From assembly GCA_937899055.1 (NCBI GenBank), contig CALBPX010000041.1, positions 36,874 through 100,873 on the forward strand: a DNA stretch of 64,000 bases, given 5' to 3'. The stretch's first letter is position 1. The number at the start of each line of letters is the position of its first letter. The notes below the pieces were generated by a model, which worked only from the letters and a program-made list of their open reading frames with translations, was not told the origin of the DNA and did no database searches. A program made the position numbers and the translations under genes. Positions 54,944 to 64,000 of the stretch are shown one piece after another. The stretch comes from an uncultured Bacteroidales bacterium (GTDB lineage Bacteria; Bacteroidota; Bacteroidia; Bacteroidales; UBA932).

Positions 54944-55994
54944 GTTCTTTGGAGTATAGGTGTTGCTGTTGCTCTAGGTTTCTCTGGCGGAGGGCTTCGT
55001 AGCAGAGGATGGCGGCAGAAACGGACACGTTGAGCGAATCCAGCCTGCCGAGCATGGGTATCATAATCTTGCGGTCAGAGGATTGGCGCCAGATGTCGGT
55101 CAGGCCGTCGGCCTCGCTTCCAAGGGCTATGGCGCAGGGCTTCGTCATGTCTGTATTGTAGTAAGGGACGCTGTCCTGTAGCTGGGCGGTGAATATCTTT
55201 ATGCCATGGCTCTTGAGGAAAGCAATGGCGTCTTCGCTCTTGCAGCATACGATGGTCTGGGTGAATACTCCGCCAAGGCTGGCGCGTATGAGGTTGGGGT
55301 TGTAGAGGTCTGTCCTGGGGTTGGCAAAGATGACCGCCGTTGCTCCAACTGCATCGGCTGTCCGGAGAATTGCTCCCAGATTGCCGGGCTTCTCAACCGC
55401 TTCGGCCACGATAATCAGCGGACGGCTGGCTTCTGACGGTGTGCCGGAAGCAGAAGCCTTTGAAGCAGAAGCCTTTGAAGCAGAAGTCTTTGATGCTGAG
55501 GTCTTTGATGCTGTTTTTTTTGATGCCGATATACCTGAAGTGAGGAGGCGGTGCAGATCTTCAAGAGTTGTACGGCGGGCTTTGGCCAGTGCCAGTATGC
55601 CTTCCGTGGAAGAACGGTAGGCGATCTTCTCATATACATTGGCAGAAACCCTGAAGATTTTGTTCTCTGGGATTATTTTCAGAATTTCATTTACGGTGAA
55701 TCTGTCATAACCGATTGGGTTGGATGCGGATTCGTCTTCAGGGGAGGAAGGCAAGACAAGGTTCTTGCCGGAGAGGTTGGTGCCTGGGTGCAGAATCTCG
55801 TCGCAGAGGAAGACGGAATCTATTTCAAAACCCGAATCTATGCAGGCGGAAACTTCCCTGATGCCTTCCACCGGAAACAGGCCGGTCTTTTCTCTTTCCC
55901 GAGATTTTTCCTGCAACAAAACAACCTCCTTGACTTTAGGGTTCTGCAAGGAGGTTATCATATTCTGTGACAGATTCTTGTTCATTTTCAGCAT
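54939..55994 (-). CDS. SpoU/TrmH-family RNA 2'-O-methyltransferase
   Basis: A 351-residue RNA ribose methyltransferase, target (tRNA or rRNA) undetermined. The N-terminal substrate-binding domain (about 12-140; SLQNPKVKEVVLLQEKSRER, LFPVEGIREV) is followed by a low-complexity Ser/Lys/Ala/Thr insert (about 155-190). Then come the SPOUT knot motifs: VEKPGNLGAILRTADAVGA (motif 1), ALGSEADGLTDIW (motif 2) and DSLNVSVSAAILCYEALRQ (motif 3). The insert is encoded by a 15-bp tandem repeat. The gene follows lysS after 52 bases and ends in a chain of overlapping small frames. Confidence 0.92.
   Translation of the reverse strand: MLKMNKNLSQNMITSLQNPKVKEVVLLQEKSREREKTGLFPVEGIREVSACIDSGFEIDSVFLCDEILHPGTNLSGKNLVLPSSPEDESASNPIGYDRFTVNEILKIIPENKIFRVSANVYEKIAYRSSTEGILALAKARRTTLEDLHRLLTSGISASKKTASKTSASKTSASKASASKASASGTPSEASRPLIIVAEAVEKPGNLGAILRTADAVGATAVIFANPRTDLYNPNLIRASLGGVFTQTIVCCKSEDAIAFLKSHGIKIFTAQLQDSVPYYNTDMTKPCAIALGSEADGLTDIWRQSSDRKIMIPMLGRLDSLNVSVSAAILCYEALRQRNLEQQQHLYSKEQ
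55447..55521 (-). repeat. In-frame 15-bp tandem repeat inside the methyltransferase gene
   Basis: Five units of 15 bp (plus-strand form GAAGCAGAAGCCTTT, the last two diverged), encoding repeated S-K-(A/T)-S-A. Length changes by whole units would keep the frame, so the linker between the two domains can vary between strains. Confidence 0.85.
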
Positions 55995-56046
55995 ATCTTG
56001 TTTTCCTAAGATGCAGTTACCCTTTTCAGGGCAATTGCTTGCTGCT

Positions 56047-57576
56047 TTACTGCTCCTTCTTCATCTGGGGGAAGAACAGGACATCTTGGATAGAAATCTG
56101 GTTTGTCATGAACATTACCAGACGGTCCATTCCTATACCCATTCCACTGGTAGGCGGCATTCCGTATTCCAGGGCGCGGACAAAGTCAAAGTCTATGTAC
56201 ATGGCCTCGTCGTCTCCTCCGTTCTTGAGTTTGAGCTGGTCCTGGAACCTGCCCAGCTGGTCTATAGGATCGTTGAGCTCGGAGTAGGCGTTTGCCAGCT
56301 CCTTTCCGCATACGAAAAGTTCAAACCTCTCTACCAGGTTGTTGTTGTCTCTCTTGCGTTTTGTAAGAGGCGAAAGCGAAACGGGGTAGTCTATGACAAA
56401 GGTAGGCTGGATGAGGTTGCCCTCTACAAACTCGCCGAAGATGGCATCTATGAGTTTGCCCTCTCCGAAGCTCGGCTGGATTGGAACATTGAGCTTGCGG
56501 CAGGTTTCTTTGAGCTCCTCCACGCTCATTCCTTCTACGTCCACGCCGGCATACTGCTTGATGGCCTCCAGCATGGGAAGCCTCTTGTAGGGCCCTGCAA
56601 AATCTACTTCATGCTCGCCAATCTGAGCCTTGGTGGTTCCGTTAACGGCAACGGCTATCTTTTCCAGCATCTTTTCCGTAAAGTCCATCATCCAATAGTA
56701 GTCTTTGTAGGCTACATAGATTTCCATGGCCGTAAATTCCGGATTGTGAGTGCGGTCCATACCCTCGTTGCGGAAGTTCTTGGAGAACTCGTAAACTCCG
56801 GGGAAGCCGCCTACGATCAGCCTCTTCAGGTAAAGTTCATCGGCAATTCTGAGATACAGATCCATATCCAGCACATTGTGATGGGTTACAAACGGGCGGG
56901 CGTTTGCTCCACCCGGAATAGGCTGGAGGATAGGGGTTTCAACTTCCAGATATCCGTTGGCGTTGAAGAAATCCCTCATGGCGTTGTAGATTTTGGTACG
57001 CTTTTCAAAGACCTTGCGGACCTCCGGATTTACGATGAGATCTACATACCTCTGGCGGTAACGCATCTCGGGGTCTGCAAAGGCATCGAACAATTCTCCG
57101 TCTTTTTCTTTTACTATAGGCAGTACCCTCAGCGATTTGCTCAGAACCGTAAGTTCCTTTACGTGAATGCTCTTCTGGCCGGTCTGGGTTACAAAGGCAT
57201 AGCCCTTGATTCCGATGATGTCTCCGATGTCAAGGAGTTTCTTGAACACGGTGTTGTACATGGTCTTGTCTTCGCCGGGGCAGATTTCGTCTCTCTTGAC
57301 ATAGGCCTGAATCCTGCCTTCTGAATCTTGCAGTTCTATGAACGATGCAGCGCCCATGATGCGGCGGCTCATCATTCTTCCGGCAAAGGATATGTTCTTG
57401 AATATCTGCTGCGAAGGGTCATCTTCACTGGCCTGAGGGTTGAACCCCTCAAGTATCTGTGCCGAAGTGGCGGTAACCGGAAATTCGGCAGCCGGGTAAG
57501 GATTGATGCCCAAGTTGCGTATCTGTTGCAGGCTCTGCCTGCGGTTTTGTTCCTGTTCGTTAAAGTTTTGTTCCAT
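56047..57576 (-). CDS. lysS: Lysyl-tRNA synthetase, class II
   Basis: Charges tRNA-Lys. The start at 57576 (MEQNFNEQEQNRRQSLQQI) gives 509 residues; an ATG 46 codons earlier would overlap recJ and lies upstream of the -7 box. The OB-fold anticodon domain (about 55-160; SFAGRMMSRRIMGAASFIEL) is followed by class II motif 2 (FRNEGMDRTHNPEFTAMEIY) and motif 3 (GMGIGMDRLVMF). It heads the lysS-methyltransferase-aroE run. Confidence 0.97.
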   Translation of the reverse strand: MEQNFNEQEQNRRQSLQQIRNLGINPYPAAEFPVTATSAQILEGFNPQASEDDPSQQIFKNISFAGRMMSRRIMGAASFIELQDSEGRIQAYVKRDEICPGEDKTMYNTVFKKLLDIGDIIGIKGYAFVTQTGQKSIHVKELTVLSKSLRVLPIVKEKDGELFDAFADPEMRYRQRYVDLIVNPEVRKVFEKRTKIYNAMRDFFNANGYLEVETPILQPIPGGANARPFVTHHNVLDMDLYLRIADELYLKRLIVGGFPGVYEFSKNFRNEGMDRTHNPEFTAMEIYVAYKDYYWMMDFTEKMLEKIAVAVNGTTKAQIGEHEVDFAGPYKRLPMLEAIKQYAGVDVEGMSVEELKETCRKLNVPIQPSFGEGKLIDAIFGEFVEGNLIQPTFVIDYPVSLSPLTKRKRDNNNLVERFELFVCGKELANAYSELNDPIDQLGRFQDQLKLKNGGDDEAMYIDFDFVRALEYGMPPTSGMGIGMDRLVMFMTNQISIQDVLFFPQMKKEQ

Positions 57577-57595
57577 AGGTTTTTCTATTACCGCA

Positions 57596-57603
57596 CAAAG
57601 GTA
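57596..57603 (-). promoter_or_regulatory. -7 box upstream of lysS
   Basis: Minus-strand TACCTTTG, a perfect -7 box identical to that of the tRNA-tuf promoter, 19 bases before the lysS ATG. The -33 position has only a TTTA at 18 bases. Confidence 0.5.
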
Positions 57604-57630
57604 ACATTTTTTTATCACATATAAATTCAT

Positions 57631-57638
57631 TAAATTTG
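57631..57638 (+). promoter_or_regulatory. -7 box upstream of recJ
   Basis: TAAATTTG, a perfect -7 box 26 bases before the recJ ATG, in the region shared with the divergent lysS promoter. No TTTG at the -33 position. An AAGGAG (57655-57660) four bases before the ATG is an unusually good ribosome site for this genome. Confidence 0.45.
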
Positions 57639-57664
57639 CGGCTACCTTTTTGGCAAGGAGATTT

Positions 57665-59428
57665 ATGGTAGTTAAAACCAGAGAAAAACAGTGGATAGTG
57701 CGCGAACCCGGCAATCCGATTTATACCCGGCAGCTGGTTCAGGACCTTGGTATAGACGAGGTTCTGGCTAACCTTTTGGTCCAGAGGGGTATAAAGAATG
57801 CAGACGAAGTCCGCCGCTTCTTCCACCCACTGCTGAGCACCCTGCATGACCCGTTCCTGATGAAGGATATGGATGTTGCAGTTGACAGGGTACGCAAGGC
57901 GGTTGTAAACGGGGAAAAAATCCTGGTTTACGGCGATTACGACGTTGACGGAACCTCCGCCGTTTCATTGGTTTACTCCTTCCTCCGCAGGCTCACCGGC
58001 AACCTTGACTATTACATTCCGGACCGCTACGACGAGGGTTACGGCATATCCATCAATGGCGTAGATTGGGCTGCGGAAAAGAATTGCAGCCTTGTAATAG
58101 CCCTTGACTGCGGAATCAAAGAGGCCGATGCGGTACGCTATGCCAAGACAAAGGGCATAGATTTCATCATCTGCGACCACCACCTTCCGGGCGAGGAACT
58201 TCCTCCGGCCGTGGCCACCCTGGACCCTAAACGTGAAGACTGCCACTATCCTTACGATGACCTTTCAGGCTGCGGTGTAGGTTTCAAGCTGGTTCAGGGC
58301 TATGCTCAGCGATACGGAATTCCGTTTGAAGAAATAGAATCGCTGCTGGACCTTGTTGCAGTGAGCATTGCAGCGGACCTTGTGAGCGTAACCGGAGAGA
58401 ACAGGGTGCTGGCCTATTACGGCCTGAAGCGTCTGAACGAGAGCCCGAGGAAGGGGCTCCTTTCCATGATCAAACTTTCCGGACTTGAAAAACACAAGAT
58501 TACCATAGACGATGTGGTATTCAAGATAGGGCCCAGAATCAACGCCGCCGGAAGAATGGAGAGCGGGCGCATGGCCGTGGATCTGCTTACCTCGGATGAT
58601 ACCATGGAGGCCAACCACATTGCCAAGCTCATCAACGACCACAACAACGAACGCAAGAGCATAGACAGGGCAATTACCCAGCAGGCGATAGAAACAGTCC
58701 GCAACCATCCCAGGTTCAGCGTCCTGAACTCCACCGTAGTTTACAATCCGGAGTGGCACAAGGGAGTTGTGGGAATAGTTGCAAGCCGCCTTGTTGAGGC
58801 ATTCTACAGGCCCACCATAGTGCTTACAAAATCTTCCAACGGATTTGTTACCGGTTCTGCAAGAAGCATTGCAGGCTTTGACCTCTATGCCGCAATCGAA
58901 GGATGTGCAGACCTTCTGGAAAACTTCGGCGGCCATACCTATGCCGCAGGTCTGACCCTCAAGGAGGAAAATCTGGAACTCTTCAGCAGCCGTTTCGAAG
59001 ACATTGTAACAAAGAATATTACAAAGGAAATTCTCACTCCCATCATAAACATAGACGCTTTCTTGGAATTCAGGCAGATAACTCCAAGGTTCTTCCGCCT
59101 GCTGAACATGTTCCAGCCTTTTGGGCCGGGCAACCAGTCTCCGGTATTCATGACAACCAGCGTCTATGACAACGGCAACGGCCGGGTGGTAGGAAATCCT
59201 GTAGGAGGGCGTGGCGGCCATCTCAAGCTCGAACTTATACAGGAAACAGACTCTTTCCGTCCGCTGAGCGCAATAGCATTCAATATGAGCGAATACTTTG
59301 ACCACCTTGCAGCCGGCGAACCGGTGGATATATGCTACAGTATAGCTGAGAATTTCTACCGTTCAAGTATTGCCAATATACAGTTGAGAATCAAAGATAT
59401 AAGAGAAGGCAAGGATACCACCTTATAG
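57665..59428 (+). CDS. recJ: Single-strand-specific exonuclease RecJ
   Basis: A 5'-3' exonuclease for recombination and mismatch repair. The ATG at 57665 follows an AAGGAG ribosome site; a TTG five codons earlier is possible. DHH-family metal motifs are seen: VYGDYDVDGTSA (about 88-99), LDCGIKEAD, CDHHLPGEELPPA and GPRINAAGRMESG (about 299-311); the last precedes the DHHA1 domain with KGVVGIVASRLVE and GSARSIAGFDLY. The length of 587 residues is normal. It converges on aroK with 10 bases between. Confidence 0.96.
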   Translation: MVVKTREKQWIVREPGNPIYTRQLVQDLGIDEVLANLLVQRGIKNADEVRRFFHPLLSTLHDPFLMKDMDVAVDRVRKAVVNGEKILVYGDYDVDGTSAVSLVYSFLRRLTGNLDYYIPDRYDEGYGISINGVDWAAEKNCSLVIALDCGIKEADAVRYAKTKGIDFIICDHHLPGEELPPAVATLDPKREDCHYPYDDLSGCGVGFKLVQGYAQRYGIPFEEIESLLDLVAVSIAADLVSVTGENRVLAYYGLKRLNESPRKGLLSMIKLSGLEKHKITIDDVVFKIGPRINAAGRMESGRMAVDLLTSDDTMEANHIAKLINDHNNERKSIDRAITQQAIETVRNHPRFSVLNSTVVYNPEWHKGVVGIVASRLVEAFYRPTIVLTKSSNGFVTGSARSIAGFDLYAAIEGCADLLENFGGHTYAAGLTLKEENLELFSSRFEDIVTKNITKEILTPIINIDAFLEFRQITPRFFRLLNMFQPFGPGNQSPVFMTTSVYDNGNGRVVGNPVGGRGGHLKLELIQETDSFRPLSAIAFNMSEYFDHLAAGEPVDICYSIAENFYRSSIANIQLRIKDIREGKDTTL

Positions 59429-59438
59429 CCCTTGCGTT

Positions 59439-59981
59439 TCAGAACGGCTCAATCTGGGCCAGTATTTTTTCAACGTCCCAGTCGGAAGTGTCTATCTTTT
59501 TTACTGAGCACTGCATATAGATCTGCTCTCTGTCCTTCAGCATTTCCGCCGCCCAGAGTTCAAGGATCCGGAGCTTTTCTTTGGGCGTTGAGCCTTTGTG
59601 TCCTGCAAGCAGGTTCTTGACCAGAGGCCGGCCGTCTTGCAGAAGCAACATCCTGGCTGCCAGAACATTTGGGGAGCAGCACAGGAAGTAGCACCTGGTC
59701 TTTTCCTTGAGCAGGCAGGCGCATCTGGGGTTCATGGGAGTGCCTCCTCCCAGAGAAAGGATTATACCGTCTTTGTTTTCAATGATTTCTCTCAGCGATT
59801 GTTCCTCAACGGCTCTGAAATGAGGTTCTCCTTTCTGGCTGAAGATGGCCTCCATGTCCAGCCCTTCCTTCTGCTCTATGTACCTGTCCAGATCAATCAG
59901 AGGCAGGCCGGTCTTTTCAGACAGGGCCTGACCGGCAAGAGTCTTGCCGCTGGTCATGAATCCGCACAGTGCTATAATCAT
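59439..59981 (-). CDS. aroK: Shikimate kinase
   Basis: Phosphorylates shikimate. The P-loop GFMTSGKT is at 7-14, shikimate-binding IDLDRYIE at 29-36 (Asp30, Asp32), EPHFRAVEE at 52-60 (Arg56) and LSLGGGTP at 76-83. The 180 residues fit the family. It follows parC after 9 bases; the link with parC appears to be only transcriptional. Confidence 0.95.
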   Translation of the reverse strand: MIIALCGFMTSGKTLAGQALSEKTGLPLIDLDRYIEQKEGLDMEAIFSQKGEPHFRAVEEQSLREIIENKDGIILSLGGGTPMNPRCACLLKEKTRCYFLCCSPNVLAARMLLLQDGRPLVKNLLAGHKGSTPKEKLRILELWAAEMLKDREQIYMQCSVKKIDTSDWDVEKILAQIEPF

Positions 59982-59990
59982 ATACAGAAA

Positions 59991-62654
59991 CTAGAACAGC
60001 GTGGGTTCCGAGTCATCTTCGGGGAAGTCTTCCGTCATATCAGGAAACTCATGAACATCCACATTCTTAGGATCTTCGGCCGGTTCGGAGTCTTCAGCTG
60101 CATCTTCATCGTCTTCCAACACCGGAGGTTCTATCAGCGCAACCTTTTCAACCTCAAACTGCGTGAGCCTCTTGCCCTTGGCTTTCCATCCTTTTTCGGC
60201 AATGAAGGAATCTACGCTCACAGCCTCGTTGGGGCGCCCTTCGTGCTTTCCCCCAAACTGGATGACCACCTGGCATCTCTCCATTCCGGTAAGGGCTACA
60301 AGGTAGCTGCCAGGGGTTTCGCTGATGAAAATGTTAACAGGGTTGCCGTTTGCCTCAAACTTGAACCTCTTGAGGTAGTATTTTTCTGATTCGGAATCGT
60401 AATAAACTGCTGCAAAGACTTTTGCGGGATCAAACTTCTCTATCTTCAGAAGCTCGCCCTCATAGTGGTTGTTCAGGTCCTGGCTGGTTGTGGCATAGGT
60501 TCCGTTCTTGTAAATTGCCAGAATCTTGTCTTCGTCTTTGAACTTGCCAAGATATATTCCGCGCTTGTCTTCGTTCAGGCGGTTCACATCCATATCAAAC
60601 CACAGGGGCTTGTCGCCTATGGTGCTTCCTCCCTTGGACTTGAGGGTTACTCTGCTTACCGGATTCTTGCTCAGCAGGTTACCTCTGGAGGTGCGGCCTT
60701 TGATTGCAAGCGTTGAAAAGTCGTAGTCAAACACCAGCTTCTTGAGTTTGAGCCTCGGGCGGAGCTGAACTCTTACGGTTTCGGCCTCTCCGTTGGGGTT
60801 GGCCGTAAACCAAAGCACTTTGCTGTCTGGCGTTCCAAGGGTCAGGTTATATTCCTTGTCTCTTGTAACCGATGCAACCGAGAACCTCTTGACATAGTTG
60901 AAGCCTACTTTGCCGTCGCGGTAGATTACATTGTAAACGGTTCTGAGATTGTTCTTTATAAAGACTCCGGCATAGAGTATGTTCTTGCCCACGAATGCTT
61001 TGTCGGATATTTTTGTAACAATATACCTGCCGTCCTGCAAAAAGACTATGATGTCGTCTATGTCGGAGCAGTTGCAGACAAACTCAGCCTTGTCGTCTTT
61101 CCTGAGGTCCATACCTATGAAGCCCTCCTCGTAGTTGGCGTAAAGTTTGGCATTTGCAACTGCAACCCTGGAAACCTGAATTGTTTCCAGATTGGTGATT
61201 TCCGTACAGCGGGGGTATGCTTCTCCGTATTTTTCCTTGAGGCTCTGGAAATAGTCTATTGTAACCTGAGTGAGGTTTGCAAGGTCGTTGTTGACCTTGG
61301 CCATTTCTTTTTCTACGCTGTCCAGGCGGGCATTGCACTCTTTGATGTCGAATCGGGATATCTTTCTAACAGGCTTTTCTACCAGCTTAAGGATGTCGTC
61401 CCTTGTAACATTCTGATGAAGAAGCGGCTCGTAAACCTTCATGGCCTTGTGGATTTCGTTAACCTGGGCGTCCCAGCTGCGGGTACGCTTTTCTTCCAGC
61501 ATCTTGTACTTGCCTTCCTCAAAGAATATCTTTTCCAATGACAGCCCATGCCATGTGTTTTCCAGTTCGCCGAGTTTTATCTCCAGCTCCTTGCGTATAA
61601 GTTCCCTTGTTCTCAGAGTGCTGAATTCCAGAACTTCAGATACGGAAAGGAAGTGGGGCTTGTCGTCTTTTATGACACACGTATTTGGGCTCAGCGATAC
61701 CTGACAGTCTGTAAATGCATAAAGGGCGTCTATAGTCTTGTCGGGGCTTTCTCCTGCCGCCAGAGTTACAACTATTTCGGCCTTGGCAGAAGACAGGTCT
61801 TCTACCTTGCGGATCTTGATCTTGCCCTTTTCGTTGGCGGCTACTATGCTCTGGCAGATACCTCCGGAATTCTTGCCATAGGGGAGCTCTACAATCTTGA
61901 TGGTTTTCTTGTCGGTCTTTACGATTCTTGCCCTTACGGTTACCTGCCCGCCGCGTTTGCCGTCGGCATAGCGGCTGACATCTATTATGCCTCCGGAGGG
62001 AAAATCGGGATAAAGATGGAATTCTTCTCCCTTGAGAAAGGCTATTGAAGCATCCAGAAGTTCGTTGAAGTTATGGGGAAGAATCTTGCAGTTCATACCC
62101 ACTGCAATACCGTCCGCTCCCTGATGCAGCACCAGCGGAAATTTAACCGGAAGGGTGACAGGCTCCTTGTTGCGGCCGTCGTAAGAATTCATCCATTCCG
62201 TTGTCTTTGGGTTAAAGACCACATCCACGGCAAAGTTCGAAAGGCGGCCCTCTATGTACCTTGCTGCAGCGGCCTCGTCTCCGGTTATGGTATTGCCCCA
62301 GTTTCCCTGACAGTCTATGAGCAGGTTTTTCTGGCCCATCTGTACCAGGGCGTCCTTTATAGAAGCATCTCCGTGAGGGTGGAACTTCATTGTTTCTCCC
62401 ACAATTGTGGCCACCTTTGTGAGAGATCCGTCATATATTTTGCGCATGGCGTGCAGGATTCTCCTCTGCACGGGCTTGAGTCCGTCTTCTATGTGCGGAA
62501 CGGCACGGTCCAGTATTACATAAGAGGCGTAATCCAGGAACCAGTTTTTGTACATTCCCGGAAGCCGGTATTTGTTTTCTCCGTCTTTTATGAGTTTTGC
62601 AAATTTGCCTTCCTGCGGTGCTTCAGCTAAATCTTCCCTCTCTTTCTCTGACAT
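59991..62654 (-). CDS. parC: DNA topoisomerase IV subunit A (ParC type)
   Basis: The DNA-cutting subunit of a type IIA topoisomerase. The breakage-reunion domain begins at about 34 (MYKNWFLDYASYVILDRAVP), the quinolone region reads FHPHGDASIKDALVQMG (91-107), and the catalytic tyrosine is Tyr133 (ARYIEGR). The GyrA box is not seen in the C-terminal domain and the N-terminal wording matches Bacteroidales ParC, so ParC is preferred to GyrA. The site equal to GyrA Ser83 holds Ala, which seems natural for this group. An acidic tail (about 855-887) ends the protein. parE is not in the window. Confidence 0.88.
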   Translation of the reverse strand: MSEKEREDLAEAPQEGKFAKLIKDGENKYRLPGMYKNWFLDYASYVILDRAVPHIEDGLKPVQRRILHAMRKIYDGSLTKVATIVGETMKFHPHGDASIKDALVQMGQKNLLIDCQGNWGNTITGDEAAAARYIEGRLSNFAVDVVFNPKTTEWMNSYDGRNKEPVTLPVKFPLVLHQGADGIAVGMNCKILPHNFNELLDASIAFLKGEEFHLYPDFPSGGIIDVSRYADGKRGGQVTVRARIVKTDKKTIKIVELPYGKNSGGICQSIVAANEKGKIKIRKVEDLSSAKAEIVVTLAAGESPDKTIDALYAFTDCQVSLSPNTCVIKDDKPHFLSVSEVLEFSTLRTRELIRKELEIKLGELENTWHGLSLEKIFFEEGKYKMLEEKRTRSWDAQVNEIHKAMKVYEPLLHQNVTRDDILKLVEKPVRKISRFDIKECNARLDSVEKEMAKVNNDLANLTQVTIDYFQSLKEKYGEAYPRCTEITNLETIQVSRVAVANAKLYANYEEGFIGMDLRKDDKAEFVCNCSDIDDIIVFLQDGRYIVTKISDKAFVGKNILYAGVFIKNNLRTVYNVIYRDGKVGFNYVKRFSVASVTRDKEYNLTLGTPDSKVLWFTANPNGEAETVRVQLRPRLKLKKLVFDYDFSTLAIKGRTSRGNLLSKNPVSRVTLKSKGGSTIGDKPLWFDMDVNRLNEDKRGIYLGKFKDEDKILAIYKNGTYATTSQDLNNHYEGELLKIEKFDPAKVFAAVYYDSESEKYYLKRFKFEANGNPVNIFISETPGSYLVALTGMERCQVVIQFGGKHEGRPNEAVSVDSFIAEKGWKAKGKRLTQFEVEKVALIEPPVLEDDEDAAEDSEPAEDPKNVDVHEFPDMTEDFPEDDSEPTLF

Positions 62655-62693
62655 GTTTCAATGCTTTTTGTGTATCCGTGCAAAGATAATGAA

Positions 62694-63953
62694 TTATTCA
62701 TATCGCAGAGCTTCAATAGGATCAAGAGCGGCGGCATTCTTTGCAGGGAGATAGCCGCTTGCAACTCCAACTATTGAGCAGATTATTACGGCAACCAGAA
62801 TCCATCCCCAGGGAATGAGCATGGGGGCATCCATCAGAAGGGCCACAAGGTTGCCTGCCAATATGCCGAGTATTATTCCTATCAGGCAGCCTATCTGGGC
62901 AATTGACACAGACTCAACAAGGAACTGCTGCCTGATGATTTTGGATGAAGCGCCTATGGCCTTGCGGATTCCTATTTCGGAAGTTCTTTCCTTTACGCTC
63001 ACCAGCATTATGTTCATCAGTCCAACCGCAGCTCCCAGAAGGGTGACCAGGCCTATGATGCCGGCAATGAGTGTAATGGTGCCCAAGGTCTTGTCGGCTT
63101 CCTTTACCATGGTTTCGTTGTAGCTGATGTAGAAGTCTGAACTGTCACCTGGAGAAAGCCTTCTGACAGACCGGAAGGTGTTTTCTGCCTGAGCATACAG
63201 GTCTTGGGTTCTGCTCTGGGCTGAGGCAGGTCTTATCCCTATCTGGAACGAACTGGCCGAAAACCTTGTGCGTCCGTTGGTTATTGGAATAACAACTCCC
63301 TGATCCACACTTCCGTACATTCCGCCGACAGAAGATTTTTCATATACGCCCACTACCAGATAGGCCGTTCCGTTAATGGTTATGCTGTTTCCGGCCGGGT
63401 CTTCTGTGGAGTCAAACAAGGTGGCGGCAGTTCCGCTGCCCAGAATGCATACGCTGGATGCGTCTTTGACATCCTTGGAACTCAGGTCTCTGCCCTTGGC
63501 TACGGTCAGGTTGCTGAAAGCCGAATAGTCCTGGTCTGCCATATAGACCATGCAGTTGGGGTTGGTGCTTCTGTCGCCCCTTTTGAGCGTAGCGCTGCTT
63601 CTTGTGTAAACCGTTACGATGCACGGCACCTCAGGGTGAAAAGCCTCCTTGAAGGATGTTGCCTGAAAGTAGCTGATATTCTGGCTGTTTCTGATTCTTC
63701 CGCTCCTTTCGCCAGACGAGCGCATTATGGGCATTATGTAGAAAGACTGGCTTCCTATGGAGGCAAAGCTTTCGTTTACATTGTGTTTCAGGGCTTCCGT
63801 AGCCGTAAGGATACCCAGCAGGGAAGTGATGCCCACGGCAATCATCAATATTGTCAGAATGCTTCTTAGCTTATTGCTCTTTATTGATCTGAGGGCAACC
63901 TTAACATTCTCTCTTACCACTGTTGAATGGTTCACTGTTCTCTTTCTTTCCAT
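62694..63953 (-). CDS. MacB/FtsX-type ABC transporter permease
   Basis: A 419-residue permease of the MacB family. One N-terminal helix (about 29-50; [19 protein letters not shown]) is followed by a large periplasmic MacB_PCD domain (about 51-280), then three helices (about 290-395) with the conserved [16 protein letters not shown] and ending in [19 protein letters not shown]. Such permeases couple ATP hydrolysis to mechanical work on envelope exporters rather than crossing the membrane with substrate. The ATPase and adaptor genes are not visible here and may lie to the right. Confidence 0.93.
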   Translation of the reverse strand: MERKRTVNHSTVVRENVKVALRSIKSNKLRSILTILMIAVGITSLLGILTATEALKHNVNESFASIGSQSFYIMPIMRSSGERSGRIRNSQNISYFQATSFKEAFHPEVPCIVTVYTRSSATLKRGDRSTNPNCMVYMADQDYSAFSNLTVAKGRDLSSKDVKDASSVCILGSGTAATLFDSTEDPAGNSITINGTAYLVVGVYEKSSVGGMYGSVDQGVVIPITNGRTRFSASSFQIGIRPASAQSRTQDLYAQAENTFRSVRRLSPGDSSDFYISYNETMVKEADKTLGTITLIAGIIGLVTLLGAAVGLMNIMLVSVKERTSEIGIRKAIGASSKIIRQQFLVESVSIAQIGCLIGIILGILAGNLVALLMDAPMLIPWGWILVAVIICSIVGVASGYLPAKNAAALDPIEALRYE

Positions 63954-64000
63954 CCCTTAAGGTCTGTTTTGAAAAATCGCATATAAGCGGATTCTTTTGG
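63932..64000 (-). CDS. Possible C-terminal end of an upstream gene
   Basis: A minus-strand frame open to the right edge, ending [15 protein letters not shown] with its stop at 63934-63932, so that it overlaps the start of the permease gene by about 20 bases. It is too short to identify and may be chance. Confidence 0.25.
   Translation of the reverse strand, partial: PKESAYMRFFKTDLKGWKEREQ

Noticed and set aside
55720..57324. A 534-codon open frame antisense to the methyltransferase and lysS
   Set aside because: It spans two real genes on the other strand and has no homology I can recognise; a product of codon bias.
57577..57714. Longer lysS start at 57714
   Set aside because: It overlaps recJ, lies upstream of the -7 box at 57596-57603 and adds 46 residues without homology.
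62355..62405. Quinolone-resistance change in parC
   Set aside because: Ala at the GyrA Ser83 position appears to be the normal residue in Bacteroidales ParC (GDAS), so it is not evidence of selection.

Overview
This window is ordinary chromosomal DNA from a member of the phylum Bacteroidota, most likely order Bacteroidales. The evidence is a SusC/SusD pair, BACON-type lipoproteins, an M64 peptidase, Bacteroidota-type promoters (TTTG, about 20 nt, TAnnTTTG), almost no Shine-Dalgarno sites, and the typical order tRNAs-tuf-tRNA-Trp-secE-nusG-rplKAJL-rpoBC. Ferredoxin-dependent 2-oxoacid oxidoreductase next to glutamate dehydrogenase, and a pyrophosphate-driven ion pump, suggest a strict anaerobe, probably from a gut. 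The genus cannot be fixed from sequence reading alone.

Layout. 1-6.9 kb: the end of recN, nagB, then a minus-strand run pdxJ, an OmpH-like lipoprotein, a glycosyltransferase, purC and a LysM/binding-protein gene. 6.9-12.2 kb: nadK, then uppS, bamA and two Skp/OmpH chaperones (envelope assembly). 12.3-16.7 kb: korA, korB, gdhA, which interconvert glutamate, 2-oxoglutarate and succinyl-CoA. 16.7-20.9 kb (minus): murI, hppA, manA. 21-28.9 kb: a SusC/SusD uptake locus with a lipoprotein and a secreted M64 metallopeptidase but no glycan enzyme, so it may serve peptides or glycoproteins. 28.9-43.1 kb (minus): the transcription/translation superoperon, beginning with four tRNAs and tuf and ending with rpoC and a TlpA-like thiol-disulfide lipoprotein. 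43.1-49.7 kb: dxs and three related MFS transporters around a divergent promoter region that holds a perfect 10-bp inverted repeat. 49.8-53.7 kb (minus): purA, ssb and two copies of a module made of a 44-residue peptide followed by a small lipoprotein. 53.7-57.6 kb (minus): lysS, an SpoU-type methyltransferase and aroE. 57.6-64 kb: recJ (plus), then aroK, parC and a MacB-type permease (minus).

The most unusual structure lies between the methyltransferase gene and aroE (54682-54943). Four 41-bp tandem repeats each hold a 14-codon or longer frame, and every frame's stop overlaps the next frame's start as ATGA. The chain begins at the stop codon of the methyltransferase and its last member (45 codons) ends in the ATGA that starts aroE, so the whole intergenic space is an unbroken series of coupled reading frames. 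A second notable structure is the duplicated 44-residue peptide/lipoprotein module at 51.9-53.6 kb; the peptide at 52155-52289 lies in what would otherwise look like an empty gap.
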